Part shown: positions 26,238-38,627 of the stretch, piece by piece | How the letters are laid out: the number at the start of each line of letters is the position of its first letter | Position numbering within the stretch: the first letter of the stretch is position 1 | From: Parelaphostrongylus tenuis | Lineage: Eukaryota > Nematoda > Chromadorea > Rhabditida > Metastrongylidae | Direction of reading: 5' to 3' | Length of the DNA stretch: 64,000 nucleotides | Assembly: GCA_019055375.1 (NCBI GenBank) | Contig: JAHQIW010005360.1 | Location: forward strand, 310,001 to 374,000 | Made by a program: the position numbers and the translations under genes | Notes under the pieces: generated by a model | What the model was told of the DNA's origin: nothing | Database searches by the model: none | What the model saw: the letters and a program-made list of their open reading frames with translations, nothing else

Positions 26238-26280
26238 GTGCAATACACGTGTTTCGGCCTTGAAGCCTCGTCAGTTGCAC
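26238..26280 (-). ncRNA. Hammerhead ribozyme motif (class A, complete)
   Basis: On the minus strand: stem I GTGCAA, core CTGACGA, stem II GGCT, loop TCAA, stem II GGCC, core GAAA, stem III ACAC/GTGT with no loop, then A17 and stem I TTGCAC. Stem I is six perfect pairs. The cleavage triplet is GUA. All catalytic core positions of the hammerhead (C3, U4, G5, A6, G8, A9, G12, A13, A14) are present. A stem III this short usually works as a dimer, as known for ribozymes of Penelope-like elements and retrozymes. Confidence 0.8.
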
Positions 26281-27530
26281 AGTCCTTTCGTTTGAAGCCA
26301 ATCCCTCTCGGGGAACAATCCTCCTCTCTTACAAAAAGAAATCGTCGGCAAACGTATTCCACTGCCGCGTGTAAAGTGAAAATAATGCAATGTGTATTAA
26401 TATAATTTTTAGTATATTTGTGTATTGGTAATAGCATAATATATAAGTTATAATTTCAAGCGAAGTTTTTGAAAACTGTCGAATATATAGATATTTCGCA
26501 CATTATTTGACAACCGACGTTTAGATTGGTCTTTTCAATACCTTCGTATTGTTCCAAGCACCACTATCTCCTTTATGCAAATGATATTCATAGCTTCGCC
26601 AATTATAATGTCGTCAAAGCGTCTACCCTTTGGAATTTCGCCAATGGAGACCGCTGACTTTCCCATCAAACTTTAAAGCATACTGTTTACGTACTTGTTT
26701 CCTTCAGAACTTTATGTTGTTTTCTTTGTTTTTTACGATGCCTATTAACGTCTGATTGTGATTTAGGCCCTATTTATGTTAACTATAGAAAACCTCCCAC
26801 GTATTTCATCTTCTCCTTCGAAGGCCTCAACATTCCATTCCTTTGGTCAGCCAGCTAATCCAAAAATCACTAGTAAGCAAACAACGATGCCCGCTCTTTG
26901 CAGTCGGCAACTCCCTCTCCAACGCTGCGTATCTCCATGTAGGCTGCTATTTTTAAATGTTTACAATTTCGTTTCCTAGCCGCTGCTTGAGCGATTCCAT
27001 TACGCACTCGATGTTTTTGCTCTAGCGGCTCGCTGCAGCTTTACGGCTCCATAGTACGATTCCATGGAATCGAGAGTAAGACTTCTTCGCCTTGATCATT
27101 TCTTTACGACTTACTTTTTTGCACCCGTAGAAAAGCTGAAGAAACTTCAATCGTAAATAAAAAGCATTTTCTCAGATAAAGCAATTTCTTGGAGAAATTC
27201 AGGTTTAGTGATGTAAGCGAATGCAAGCGAATGTAAGCAGCGATGATGCTTTCCCACAGGTCATAACGATCAGTAACTCAATTTCACACTCCTTTGCACA
27301 CATTGTTTAGCTTGAGACATTGTTATCATCTAATTGAATAAGAATTAGCAAGTTGTATAAAGCGACTCCCAGAGAACTATGTGCTTTCATCAGATAGGTC
27401 ACTATGACAAAACATCGACCCTGGGAACAGATTGAGTTCTTCGTGATTTCTTTCAAGGATTATTCTGTCGAAAACTTATGCATTCTTTGACGTGGGAAGA
27501 ACTCATCACTAAATCGTATGCCATCTGTGT

Positions 27531-27940
27531 ACCCTAAAATTCCATAGATAAAAGCGTTTCGATTTTTGCAAAAAAGAGCGAACAAACACGCGTTTCTTTT
27601 ATTTCGAACATCAACAACAACAAAAGTGAAATCATCTTAAGTTCTATTTTTAGTTTTTACCTCGTCATTATCTTTTATATTCAAATTGGCAGAATCGTTT
27701 TCAATCGAGATTTTCAGCATCAAACAGTATTTGTTCAAAGCTAGGCACAATAGTGGCAGAGGTACCAAAATAAAAATTTCTAGAAATTAGAAATAAGAAG
27801 AAGGAGAAATAAGATTAGGAATAAGAATAAATAGAAATTTTTTAAAAATTCTGAGTTAGTAAGACTGCTGGAAAATTTCCAACCTTATATTAAGTACTGT
27901 TTTCTAGCACAAACCGCTCTTATATATGGAATTTTGGGGT
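27531..27940. mobile_element. MITE with TIR accctaaaattccatag
   Basis: Left end accctaaaattccatagata and right end complement accccaaaattccatata bound a 410-bp AT-rich, non-coding unit, with gta/tac at the edges consistent with a TA target. A second copy lies at 44204-44443. Confidence 0.7.
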
Positions 27941-28157
27941 AGTACGACTGACTTATGATTGAGTGAGTGCACTTTCTCGTGGACACACTTGAACGCGACC
28001 AGGTATCGCGCCGACGGCGTTTTGGGTTAAACGGCCGTTGTCGGCAAGTGTTCGCCCGAAATTTGTCCTCAATTGATCTGGAATTCACTCTCACTCGCAA
28101 CGATTTCTCTGAACGATAGATCGGTATTGCACTTTTGCGCTTGTTTCTACTCGTCAT

Positions 28158-28218
28158 GATATATATATATATATATAATATATATGTATGTATATATATA
28201 TATATATACATATATATT
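28158..28218. repeat. Interrupted (TA)n microsatellite
   Basis: TA repeat with tatg/tacat interruptions. Confidence 0.9.
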
Positions 28219-28289
28219 TATTAATGTTTCATCGTTGTTTCTCGATGTTCTTATCGATGTTCTTAGTACTTTAGACAAAGTTTTCAGTA

Positions 28290-28478
28290 CACCGTATACA
28301 ACAGTTCCCCAATCGACGACTGTCTCTTTGGGCAGCCCCTCCGGCTTTCGTCCCACCGTCCAACGACACCTCGCCCATCCCCGCCCGGCTCTCGATGTTT
28401 TTTCCTCTGGCACCGTTCATCAGCTCGTCAGCAGCATCTCTACAACACCACGTAGTTCAAAAGAAAAAAGACATTTAT
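28290..28478. other. GC-rich island open on both strands; possible exon
   Basis: Richer in G+C than the flanks. On the plus strand a good donor (tatag|gtaagc) follows at 28479, and a frame from ATGTTTTTTCCT is open up to it. On the minus strand an acceptor-like ttgtag at about 28442 opens a 55-codon frame (DELMNGARGKNIESRAG and onward) that ends in TAA. Neither product is recognised, and the strand cannot be decided. Confidence 0.3.
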
Positions 28479-28892
28479 AGGTAAGCGGATTTAATTGAAG
28501 TTCTTTTCCAAGTCTTTTTTGAAAGATGACATATTTCCAAGTCATGATGGCAATCATGGATTCTAGTAATGTACTACGTGTACAAAACGCTCCATGTTTT
28601 GAAAATGCTATCAAGAAAACAGGAACAGATCCTCTGACAGTATGTAGCATGATTACAGTTAACTTCAGCACTTCTTTCCCAACAAGAATTCCGCGGATAA
28701 TGTCTGTTTGTACTTTTATGATCTCCAGGCGAAGCGAAGAATGTATCTTTAGTCTTTCCAGTTTACTAGTTAGAAAAGCTTTTGCTTACAAAAGAGAATT
28801 GAATTGAATCTGCCAGCCGGACGAAGTAGCGTCTATTTGATAATTATTTTACGCCAACATGTCATGTGGTCTTTTTATGGGCAACATGTAGA

Positions 28893-28936
28893 GCCCGATA
28901 CACGTGTTCCGGACTTGACAGCCTCGTCAGTTGGGC
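28893..28936 (-). ncRNA. Degenerate hammerhead ribozyme motif (class A)
   Basis: Minus strand: GCCCAA, CTGACGA, a stem II region GGC...GTCC, then GGAA where GAAA is expected, then CACGTGTA and TCGGGC. Stem I has one mismatch and the conserved A13 is G, so activity is unlikely. The upstream sequence resembles that of the other class A copies. Confidence 0.6.
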
Positions 28937-29285
28937 GGTACCCTTCATCTTAGCCAATCTTCCCGGGACCCCTATCCCCCTACATAGAGTAGGCGACGAC
29001 TCACAATTTACATTGGTGGTGTAAAACACTCGATTGCTCTTGGCTGGTAATTTTGAAAAATCATATCGTTCGTTTCGAGCGCTTTTTAAACGCTTGTTAT
29101 CATTATAATGAGACACGTATAGCACAAGGTTAGATATGCCCTCAGAATACACACTTGGTGTTTGTTCGATCCCGCTCCTTAAGCATTACAAGCCTTACAT
29201 CTTTCCGTGTTTGGAAAAGTGGTGCCAGACTAGATTTTCAGGGTGGCAGCACTGATTTGATCCATCGATAGGCTACCACAATGTA

Positions 29286-29843
29286 TTAGGGCTTCTCATA
29301 AGTTTTGACACTAGAGCAGTGAACACTAAATTTTTCAACCAGAATTAAAATAGCTTAACAGCAGTATTCAGAGTATGCGCCATAGCCTGAACACATTTCT
29401 GCCTTCTCTCAAACAATAAATCAGTACTGCTTTGTGCAAAATTTTCTGGGCTTTCTTTTGGTACTGAATTTGTCCATATTTGCCGCATCGTGGCCGTTCA
29501 ACTAAGCTGCTATCGAAACTTGCTGCTTTACAATAATGAATTAGGGTGCGGTGCACAGATCGCTTTTGAGAACATCAACCGTGTAACGGTTCAAGGATTT
29601 ATGTCCATGCCAACAGTGTTTCCGTTCTTTGCTAAGTCTCGACGACAACACCAACTTGAAGGATCAGCTGTGCTCCGGACGTCTTGATCGAAAGGCCATC
29701 ATCGAAGCAACTGAAAAGGATCTGACTTCGATTTCAGGTTGATGGCACATACTTTGAACAATGTCGTTGAGCAATTTTGATTACTTACCATCAATAAATT
29801 TGATGTTCATTGCTCTAGTGCCAAAATTCATGAGAAGACCTAA
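29286..29843 (+). mobile_element. Deletion derivative of a mariner element (second family)
   Basis: TIRs ttagggcttctcataagttt and, inverted, ttaggtcttctcatgaattt bound 558 bp flanked by TA. Inside, the plus strand at about 29505-29730 gives a mariner HTH-like region in shifted frames: LLLYNNELGCGAQIAFENIN, then LKDQ.CSGR and ATEKDLT. The catalytic domain is absent. Confidence 0.72.
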
Positions 29844-31290
29844 TAAATCCAAATATGCGTTCAGTCATCTTCGTCATGCTGCACAAAGTCCTCCGCATGG
29901 CCATCTCTCAATGTTTGATCAACGTCGGTAGCTGTATCTTGCCACTATTACGATAACAGTCAAAAACGTACCTTTATTTTCTACGATAGCCGATGTCATT
30001 AAAATGGAGAGAAGTAGTGGTGGAATTTTTTTGGGAATTTTATCTAGTTATGATCTGACTAGAGCTGGGATTTGACTCTGTGAAATTTTCAAGAAGTTAC
30101 CAAAAATCATTGCAAATATAAGTATCACAAAGGAATGAAGCAAAATAATGCAAAATTGATAGTTCTTCATTTCACAACGCGATTCGATCCGTAATTAATC
30201 AGAAGAAACTAATTCTATCGCCGTGGAATCATCCTGATAATGTCGTTCTCGCGTGATTGCAGAAGGAATGAGCCGAGAACATCTATCACTCCAATTTCAA
30301 CCTTTATCTGAGCATAAAAGCAAAATTACTACTTAATCCACGTGAAACCTGTAGTCTGTAGAAAAACAGTGAAATGAAGGAAATTTTCAATTTTTTCTAA
30401 GAATTGGAAAACCGGGATATCAACCAAGAACTTTCCATGCAGTTCGATTTCTGTCCATTCTAATTTTGTAGTGAGAAAAGAACATTTGTAGTCTCAGTTT
30501 TAGGTATATGGTAACGTGGCTAATCACATTATGGAAGTGATTACTGCTGGCGATAGTCAAGTCTTAGCAGACTGGTGACATTATCACTCACCTCGAGTCT
30601 GGTCTTTCACTGTAGCCTTGTTCTTTGGAGGCAATACTTCATGTGCATCGAAACCGATGCTTATTCACTAATCAGTAGTCAGTGAGCAGCTGAAAACTAG
30701 TTTTCTGAGATCATCGTCTTAATGTGGTTAGGATTCTTTACTTTATCTGAATTGAAGAAATTCTAGGCAAGAGAAAAAGACAGAAATTAAAGGGCAACAT
30801 TTTGAACTAGTTAATTGACTCATTCGTCGTAATCTGTACATACACGACGAAACATTCAAAGCCCATATCACTCTTTCAGAACTCGTTTCTCGCAAATGTT
30901 CCTATCAGTAAAAAATTACCAGTATAACGTTATGTCGATTAAGTCAACTAAATGAGTTTGTACATTGAAATCTGTAATTCGACTGTGAAGGTTAAGTCGA
31001 GTTAGGGTTGAATGATTTACTCGTGATGATAATCCCATCACCTGCCACTGTTACTATTTCTATCTGATTTCTAGTAAGTCTTATAGGCAAAGATTTTTGC
31101 TTCCCTGTTATGGAGCGTTTCACATGTGAAAGCTTTGTTGAATTGACAGATAGGTCAAATAGGCCGAATCGGTTTGGTTCGGTTTTCTGTCTTGTAAACT
31201 TTTTCTATGAGGTCGAAAGATAGTTCTTGTTTATTGTATAAATTTTTCCCAGAAAAATTGTTCCGTTTCAGTACAATTATATGCTAGTAT
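29844..31290. other. No feature recognised
   Basis: AT-rich sequence without a credible exon or repeat boundary. Confidence 0.4.
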
Positions 31291-31300
31291 ATTTTTCAGG

Positions 31301-31389
31301 ATCACCGTCGTCTCGGCCTGGCCGGTCGGCTTGTAATGCCCCGGTGATTTGTACAGGACCTGAGCTCTCGTCTACTGTTCCGTCGTAGT
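31301..31389 (+). other. Possible terminal exon, product unknown
   Basis: A strong nematode-type acceptor (tatttttcag) precedes a GC-richer stretch that is open in one frame (SPSSRPGRSACNAPVICTG and onward to TAG). A further 119-codon open frame at 31518-31877 follows; it contains NTRLRHILLSSCTALVGLL and has AATAAA about 40 bp after its stop. Neither is recognised as a known family, and no upstream exon could be linked. Evidence is splice signal and base composition only. Confidence 0.25.
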
Positions 31390-31879
31390 TTCGGCAATCA
31401 CACAGCAAAACTCATCACCTGGATTAGCATTCTAGATAGAAAAAATATGCAAATATATATGTATATCTATATTCGTACTTTGATCGGTTTCTGACATCTT
31501 TTCAATCAAGCTCCTATTTGTTCATTTTCTCTTCCACCATTTTCACAGTTATTCACCCACAACCATCTACACAGGTTTCGGTCTCTAACTGTTCCTGTTC
31601 AAGCACACTCGATTTTTCAATCAAGTCGGGATGTGACGACTACATAGAGAATATCTCAAAGAACACCCGACTGCGTCACATCCTTCTAAGCTCCTGCACT
31701 GCCCTAGTAGGTCTTTTGGAACCTAGTTCCAATCGACTGAATCACGTCTTTCATGTACATATTCTGCGCCTTGCCAACTCAATATTGTGCCCTTCTAGTC
31801 ATAGTGACGAAAATCGCCTGGGAGTTGTACCCGCTGATGTGCAAGCGATCTTTGTCGATCTCAAGTGTTGTATTTGATG

Positions 31880-33655
31880 TTATCTGTCGAGACTTATGGA
31901 CGGTGTCCCAACGTAAATAAACAACTCCAAAGAAATGTAGTTTCCTAGCGCACACAATTCTAATTATTGAAGTATAGAGGTGAATGTTCAGTTTTGTGTA
32001 GTTACCATGTGTTGGTTGTTCTCTAATGCGCAGTTCTCTTCAGTTTCGTTTTTCTCACTAGCTGCAACCCTGACAGTCAAATTTTACCGAGGCTACAGGT
32101 GAAATGTTACCTGTATTTCGGTATGGAAACCACCTATGCGGGTTTAATAAGTTACCGTAAGATTCGAAGCTGAAATTGTCCAATTTTATAGGATACCATG
32201 ATGAGAATTTCCGTCTGTGATGGGCGTCCACGCTCATAGGCGGCTTACGTTTATTAAGCTTTTAATCATCGTAATAATCACTGAGACTTTTTAGAAGTTT
32301 TCTAGAAGTTATGGTTAATTTTATGGCACTTATATAGTACTAGAGGAGCGTTTTTTTGCCTTCCCATTCTCATCAGTAGTACAGTGCTTTTTGGTTTTGC
32401 CGATCTCTTGCAAGGCGATATAGCCCAACTTATAAAGGAATCGACCCAATAACAAGTCACTGTAGGTCAGGTGATAAAATTCCACATATCGCAGTGACCA
32501 ACAGTGGAGCTCGTTGCTGGTAAAATCTGCTGTCTAATACTTTGTAAGTGCCATACCAGACTTTATAGATACCCCAAAGCATGTTATCATATTATCAGAT
32601 TATTATTGTTTTCAAACGAGGTCTATCAAAGCAGTTGAATGAAGAGAAGGTAATGGTTTCAGAATCACAAATGGATGCCTTTCTTCAGAAGTTTTTTAAA
32701 AGATATGCGATATAGAAATCGACGTTCATTAGAGACAAACTCAGATGCTCCTTTCATGGGCACACAAAGCTATGCAGTGGAAAATAAAATTGGTTTTTTT
32801 TTCCCATTGTTCCGACCATGGTAGTCATTCAATCTTGATGTATGTTTCGCAGACCAGGATGCATGCAGGTAGAAGGAATGAAGCTCAACGTCATCGCATT
32901 ACCAAGGGTGTGATGTCAAGAGTATCTCGTATCACGGAAGTGAGAGATGTAATTCGAGCTCTCAACATACGTTGAAATAAAATACTAGCCTAAACAGAAT
33001 ATCGAAACGATCCTTGCATCATTAGAAGCCGATTTCCGCTTACAAACATTTTATTTGAAGGCAGTTTGAGCTATGAAACTGTGTAATACTGGATTGTAGA
33101 AGTCGTAAAGAATTCACGTTTGTTGCTCGGCCAAAATCTGAAAACTCTTGAACAATTTCAGGACACGTTCTTCTGTTCTGTCGGCTAAGGTGCTACAATG
33201 ACTAGTGTTGTTGGATTGATAACAAGAAACAACTTCATATAAATCATGAAAATTTCTTCTTAAATTGCATTCTTCTCAAAAACACATTATTAACCCCAAT
33301 TCCATCTTGTCCTCAATCCATTGATGACCATGCCTAACTTGATGTCGCTACAAACTTGCTTATTCTATATAACAATGGACATGATCTGGATATGGAGGAG
33401 CGAAAAATGAAGACATCATGGCGTCATAGAAGAGACATTGCTCTATCACGTAGTGGATATGGATTCTAAGTATGCTAGCAACTGATATCAGTTCGAATGC
33501 TTCACCTTCCAATCACATCAGAAGTGCTGTGTTTGTAGCTCATGTTGGACCTATTTCTGAATAGTCCAAAAAAAAACTTTTTATTTAAATACTTTTTAAC
33601 AGTGGTAAAATGTCCACATATACATCTAAGAATGATGAGTGGTATCCGAATTACT
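31880..33655. other. No feature recognised
   Basis: No exon or RNA gene supported. Confidence 0.4.
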
Positions 33656-33825
33656 CGACATTGAGCTGGATACGAACACGTGTTTCACCCATAACACAGG
33701 CGCGTGCTGCCACAACCCCACCCATATCACCCTCGGCTAACACTCTTTAGTCGATTCAAACTTTCGTAGCTGTTAGCAACTAGCCTTCAGTATTGTCCAA
33801 TTTTCACAACACTCGTCTTCCACAG

Positions 33826-34323
33826 TTAATGCGCAGATTCCATCACTTCTTGCATTTGAAACTTCTTGCACCCATCATCGATTGAGGCTTTCCAACATTT
33901 TACGTCGTACGGCTGCTGCTCGAAGATTTTCTTTTGATTACGGATGTAGCTTGTCAAGCAGAAGCCCAAGCAGTCCTCAAATCTGAAGAGCGTTTTCATT
34001 TGGACTCCGAGAATGAACTTTTTCCAAGCATGTCTTGTATCAATTTCCCGGCTCCGGCGGTACAAGAGGGCTTGATGAGTTCGGTACAGGGTCAACCAGT
34101 ACTGCACCCGTGATGCTCGGCATCCGCCTGCACCGCCTGCACCACCTAAGCTCTCCACCATTTTGATTACGGATTGATGAACTCGCTCGAAATTGATGAA
34201 CTCATTGGTGGGCTTATAGTAAGGTAATTTAAAAATTTTGTTATGGCTAGCATTTCTGCTGTAGTGCCTTCTTTGAAACCGCAATGATTTGAGTTTAATA
34301 ATCACGGCATTCACCTTTTGCAC
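33826..34323 (-). other. Unrecognised 165-codon open frame
   Basis: One of the longest uninterrupted frames in the window. It starts at an ATG and includes a short Gly-Ala repeat (GGAGGAGG) and basic, aromatic-rich segments (KKFILGVQMKTLF; SYIRNQKKIFEQQ). No family match, signal peptide or membrane segment is evident. A tRNA-like relic lies just left (about 33660-33740). It may be a fossil or a chance frame. Confidence 0.2.
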
Positions 34324-36700
34324 TTTTAGGATGTTTTTTGTACCTTTAATGCAGAAAGATATTCCCTAGATGCCACTCACCACACATCTGCATTCGTCAA
34401 GCTATCGCAGAAGCACTACAGAAAGCCCCTAATTGCAAAATAAATGAGCGAAATTGAAATGATACAAATATGACTTAATTGGGCCAGACTATCTGGAAGC
34501 GTCTGCATCATACCCAGCGGCTCAAACCAGGAGGTTAAGGATGCTTAGAAAGTGAAATTCGTCTGTACTAGTAATCTCTTCATATAATTTTTTTCGTTTT
34601 CGTGATAAATGTCGTTTTAATTTACGTTTGGAAGAATGTAAAAACAAGGTATTATTTGAGAAGGGTTTCTAAGTTAATCACATACTTTCAATCTATAGGA
34701 TGGCCACATTGCATAATTTCATGGGAAATATCCCGCCACTTTTCTTCAAATCTTCAAGACTCCAAAACTAATAAATTTGTTAGACTGAGAAGAAAACTTT
34801 ATAGCATTTTCTGAAAATTCATGATTTATGTACGAAACCAATCAAAAAACGGCATTGATTATTCTTCAAAAAAGATCGTCTTCTTTCACGATCATCTCTC
34901 AGCGATCTGTAAGTTCCTGAATCTGCTCGAAAAGCGATTCGTTAGGCTTTGGTTCAAAAATTTCTGACTTGCCTTTTTAACTTAATCAAATACCTCAAAT
35001 AATCATTTGATAACCGAGGAACGTCAAAATTTGATGATTCATAACTAGCATTGTTGTAGGTGTTTCTTATGGAAAAAATCCTGAGATATTCCCTGAAATC
35101 TCATTAACCGATACTCTGTGAAATAAACGTAAATCTCGAATCTACGCAGGTTTTAGGGAACTTCTTTTCAACCTATATTACGATGAATGGATAGTGATGA
35201 AAACAGGATTATGTTGGAAGATATTAGGAAATTCAAAACGGTTTTGCTATAAAAATGCTCATTGTCGTGGAGCAGATGTTCAGAATTTGAGTGTGGTGTA
35301 TAGTCAAGATACACTTTCACTTGGTTCCAAATGATGCTAAGGAGAGAACGTATTTAAACATCAGCTTTGAAGTATGGCTCTCTTGAAACACGACTTCAAC
35401 AGCGAGTTCAAGTTTATCTACTCTTTTAGCACAGACTTTTAGAGCTCTAGAGGTGATGGTGTAGTCATAGTGATTTCCTCCATCGACTTGCTTATTCATG
35501 ATTTTTTATTTTTCCCAGTACATGGCAAGATCGTTAAAAAAAAGGACAGCTGTTTGATGGAAGGTACAAACGATATGTTGTTGTGCAATTAGTGGACCTG
35601 TGTGTTCGTTCTAGCACAACTCCATTAACACATTCAAGACATGTGTTGCAATTTTTGCACAATCTCATAGATTTCATAGCATCAGCTCATTGTTTTGATC
35701 GTTCTGTTCAAATTTGCGCGGCTCAGCAAGTCATTCCACCGGCCGAATGCGAAAATCACTACAATGTCTCAATGTGATTGCTACTTTGAAAACGATTAGG
35801 ATGCCCATTTAATTCGTTACCAGACTGATTATAGTGGACTCCAACTCTTCGTATGTCACAACGCGAATGAAAAATAGGTCATTGTTAGTAGTGTAAAGGA
35901 AGCGCGGATCCGTCACAGAGGGGTTTCTTACCAGTTAGTCGAGAAGCAATTTGGAGCATCTCGAGGTAGCAGATAGAGTGTCAAACATAGACTTAAAGGC
36001 GACCTTGTGCTTCGTGAGTTGTAGGAGATCTAGGATAGACTCGGTTTTTCTGCTGCACAGATTTGACGCATACTTTTTTGTGTTTATAGAAATATTCATG
36101 CATAGATGTATGGGTGCGTATCTTAAGCAAATAGTATTCTACGGTTAAATGTGTGCAAAAGTTCACGTGAAGTGGATGAGAAATGATCAGAGTTGCAGGG
36201 GACTAAGCTCCTCCCCGTCCACTTCGGGAGATACTGAAAAGCTACTTTAAGTACATTCAACTCCTATGTTCCGAGATCGGCAAGCCACACGAGGGTATCA
36301 AATGCTGAACACTAAAATAAATGGTTTCATTTTTCCGATTTTGAACAGCTCACAATACGGTAGTTCTGGGAAGGATGAATACGGAGAGCCTGATAATGTC
36401 TGGAACTAAGGTGACATTGTCTGACTGAAAACATCGCTTACCTCCATTGTGGCTGGTCTGACCGGTATAGGGATCATAACGAGTAAGCTAAAAATTAGGT
36501 TTTCCAGTGCACAGACCACGCGAAATTAGGCCCTTCTTGACGAGAATTGTTGACGAGAAGCCAATTGCCACATCTTCCCTCCGCATTCACTTGCACGTTG
36601 AGGAATAGAATATAAAGATAGACAATCTAAAGTATTTTGAATAATGAAGTTCTCTAAAAATGGACGCCTTGTATAGCAAAATAGTAAAATAGCAAAACAG
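34324..36700. other. No gene recognised
   Basis: No exon supported. The stretch around 35583-35777 is open but unrecognised. Confidence 0.4.
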
Positions 36701-36704
36701 GAGT

Positions 36705-37330
36705 TACTGCACTGCAGTGATTAGTACGTGTCTGCGGAAAGAGTGGAAACGGGTTTAACTCCCAATCAAGGTTTGAAGTTTTGCATGTCAATCATTATTC
36801 TCAAATACTTCGTAAAACTGCAACATACAAGTTCTATGAAGGACCATAGTTGGTTTTGGGTGATCAAGTGCCAGCTTCAATCGAAGCAATACGCATGAGG
36901 ATAGCTAAGCTTTTTCGGTCCCTTTTATTATTTTCCACGTTTCTTAGAGCAATATACGAGGAAAAAAAAACAAAAATAGCGATCGAAGGACAAGCAGCAA
37001 AAAAAAAATGTAACAGTATCTTCAAAAACGCTTGACAGGTGAAAAAACGCATGCGTGGAATTCGTTGCCAGAGTACAAAGCAACTTGTGTGAGTTCTGCA
37101 AAGAAACGTTTATGTATCTCACTTGCTGACTGCAGTCACAACCAAGGAGATCATTGTTCGTCATTTTCCTCAGCAGCAACATGATGTGGGTGGTGTAGCG
37201 TAGTGGTAAGCCATTCGCGCTCTCAAGGATCCTCGCTCAACACTCTCTGGCAATTTATCGAGTGAACACCTTAGGAAGTGCCCTAGTTTGGCTACCGCCG
37301 AGATAAGAAAATTGATTGTCGCAGTCAGCA
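36705..37330 (+). repeat. tRNA-like relic, dispersed repeat and SINE-like unit
   Basis: A tRNA-like unit (about 36710-36790) leads into a 330-bp sequence (36860-37190) repeated at about 42300-42655: gaagcaatacgc.tgaggatag, ctttttcgg.cccttt, then aaacgctt..ca.g.gaaaaaacgca. A second tRNA-like head (gtggtgtagcgtagtggtaag) starts at about 37190. Confidence 0.55.
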
Positions 37331-37669
37331 GCACTTTACGACACTCATAAAGGAGAAAAAATTCTTAACAGCAGCCCAAGCAGCATGTGAAATGTCGACG
37401 ACTTATGTGGAAGATGAATGCAATGATACGAATGGAATGGAGGAAGTGCTAGTTGGAAAACACACAGTAACATATGATGATTTTATTATCAAATAAAGTT
37501 GAGCAAGAGCTGAATTGTGAAGTCTGTTGAAGAAAAATTAGCCGAGATAATCCACGATATTACGATTTGATAGAAACGAAGTCACGACCCGAGGACATCA
37601 GTGGGCGTCGACAAGTCGACTACATAAAACTTGTATACCTATGAGAATTGAATGGTGTACAAAAAAACG

Positions 37670-37741
37670 GCCTCGGGCGGGAATCGAACCCGCATTTCAT
37701 CCATACCGGGGACGCGTGCTCTACCACTACATCACCGAGGC
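37670..37741 (-). repeat. tRNA-Gly-derived repeat unit, well preserved
   Basis: Minus strand: acceptor GCCTCGG paired perfectly with CCGAGGC, box A like gatgtagtggtagagc, T arm GCGGG-TTCGATT-CCCGC. The D and T halves resemble tRNA-Gly, but the anticodon arm does not form a proper stem-loop, so it is a SINE-type derivative rather than a working tRNA. Related units: 58461-58533, 58682-58753, and a partial one near 60165-60190. Confidence 0.7.
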
Positions 37742-38520
37742 ACATTTGCGCCACCACTAATTTTTCACCATCTCTATGTTAGCTATCAGCTACCAACTTT
37801 TAACAGTTTTAGTCGGGCCCAAACCACACGCCTCTGAAGTCTATCCTACTAATAGTATGGGAAGTCCTGTTTCGGTCTATGCAACGTGCAATGTTCTCTT
37901 AATAATTTTTTCACTCAATGGCTTGCTTTTCTTATCAATACTATCAATATTCTTATCAATTATCAAGTATAAAACCATTGTCAACGCACAATCAACGGTT
38001 TTTTGAATTAGATTTCGATTGAAAGGCAATCCTTTCACATGACCCTTTTATGATGTAACTGATTTTCATGTCACACTCATTGTAATGCAAAGTCATAAGG
38101 CGGTTCTTAAAGTTTTACTGAGCTTGCTATTTCCTATATTAGCATGTAGAACTACCAATGATACCTATTTATCTTTATTACCTATAGCTATAAATTTCGT
38201 CTTTCACCTTTTGGCAGGATTTATGTGTTTCTTATTCTTAGATGGACACGAATCCCGACAAACATCTACAAACTCTGAAACAGTGCCTGGAAAGTTGGAA
38301 AAAATCAAAAAATTTTCTGGATATTGTTGAAACCGTAAGTTTCTTCTCATTTAGGAAGAGAAATTGGTGGGTTGAGAAGAAATTTTCCTGACTTTTTTCG
38401 TTGTTTCTATTTGTTTCTATCATCTTTCACGCATTTATGTCTTTGTTTCAACTACCGTTAAGAGCAGCTTTGGTTATTTTTATATGAAACTTTTATGGAT
38501 TTGCTTTACGATGAATTGTT

Positions 38521-38627
38521 CCGAGAGAAAAAACGATTGTTGACGCTACACGAGTATCGTTTGGGTTCAAGTGCTGCTTTGGCATGTAACGATGCTTATG
38601 AGCGTCAACAATCGTTTTTGCTCTCGA
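38521..38627. repeat. Inverted repeat in ACOT13 copy 1 intron 1
   Basis: 38521-38547 and 38601-38627 are near-perfect complements (gagagaaaaaacgattgttg arm). The spacer is about 53 bp. Confidence 0.75.

Noticed and set aside
37670..37741. Functional tRNA-Gly
   Set aside because: Acceptor and T arms pair, but the anticodon arm does not fold; many similar copies show it is a dispersed repeat.
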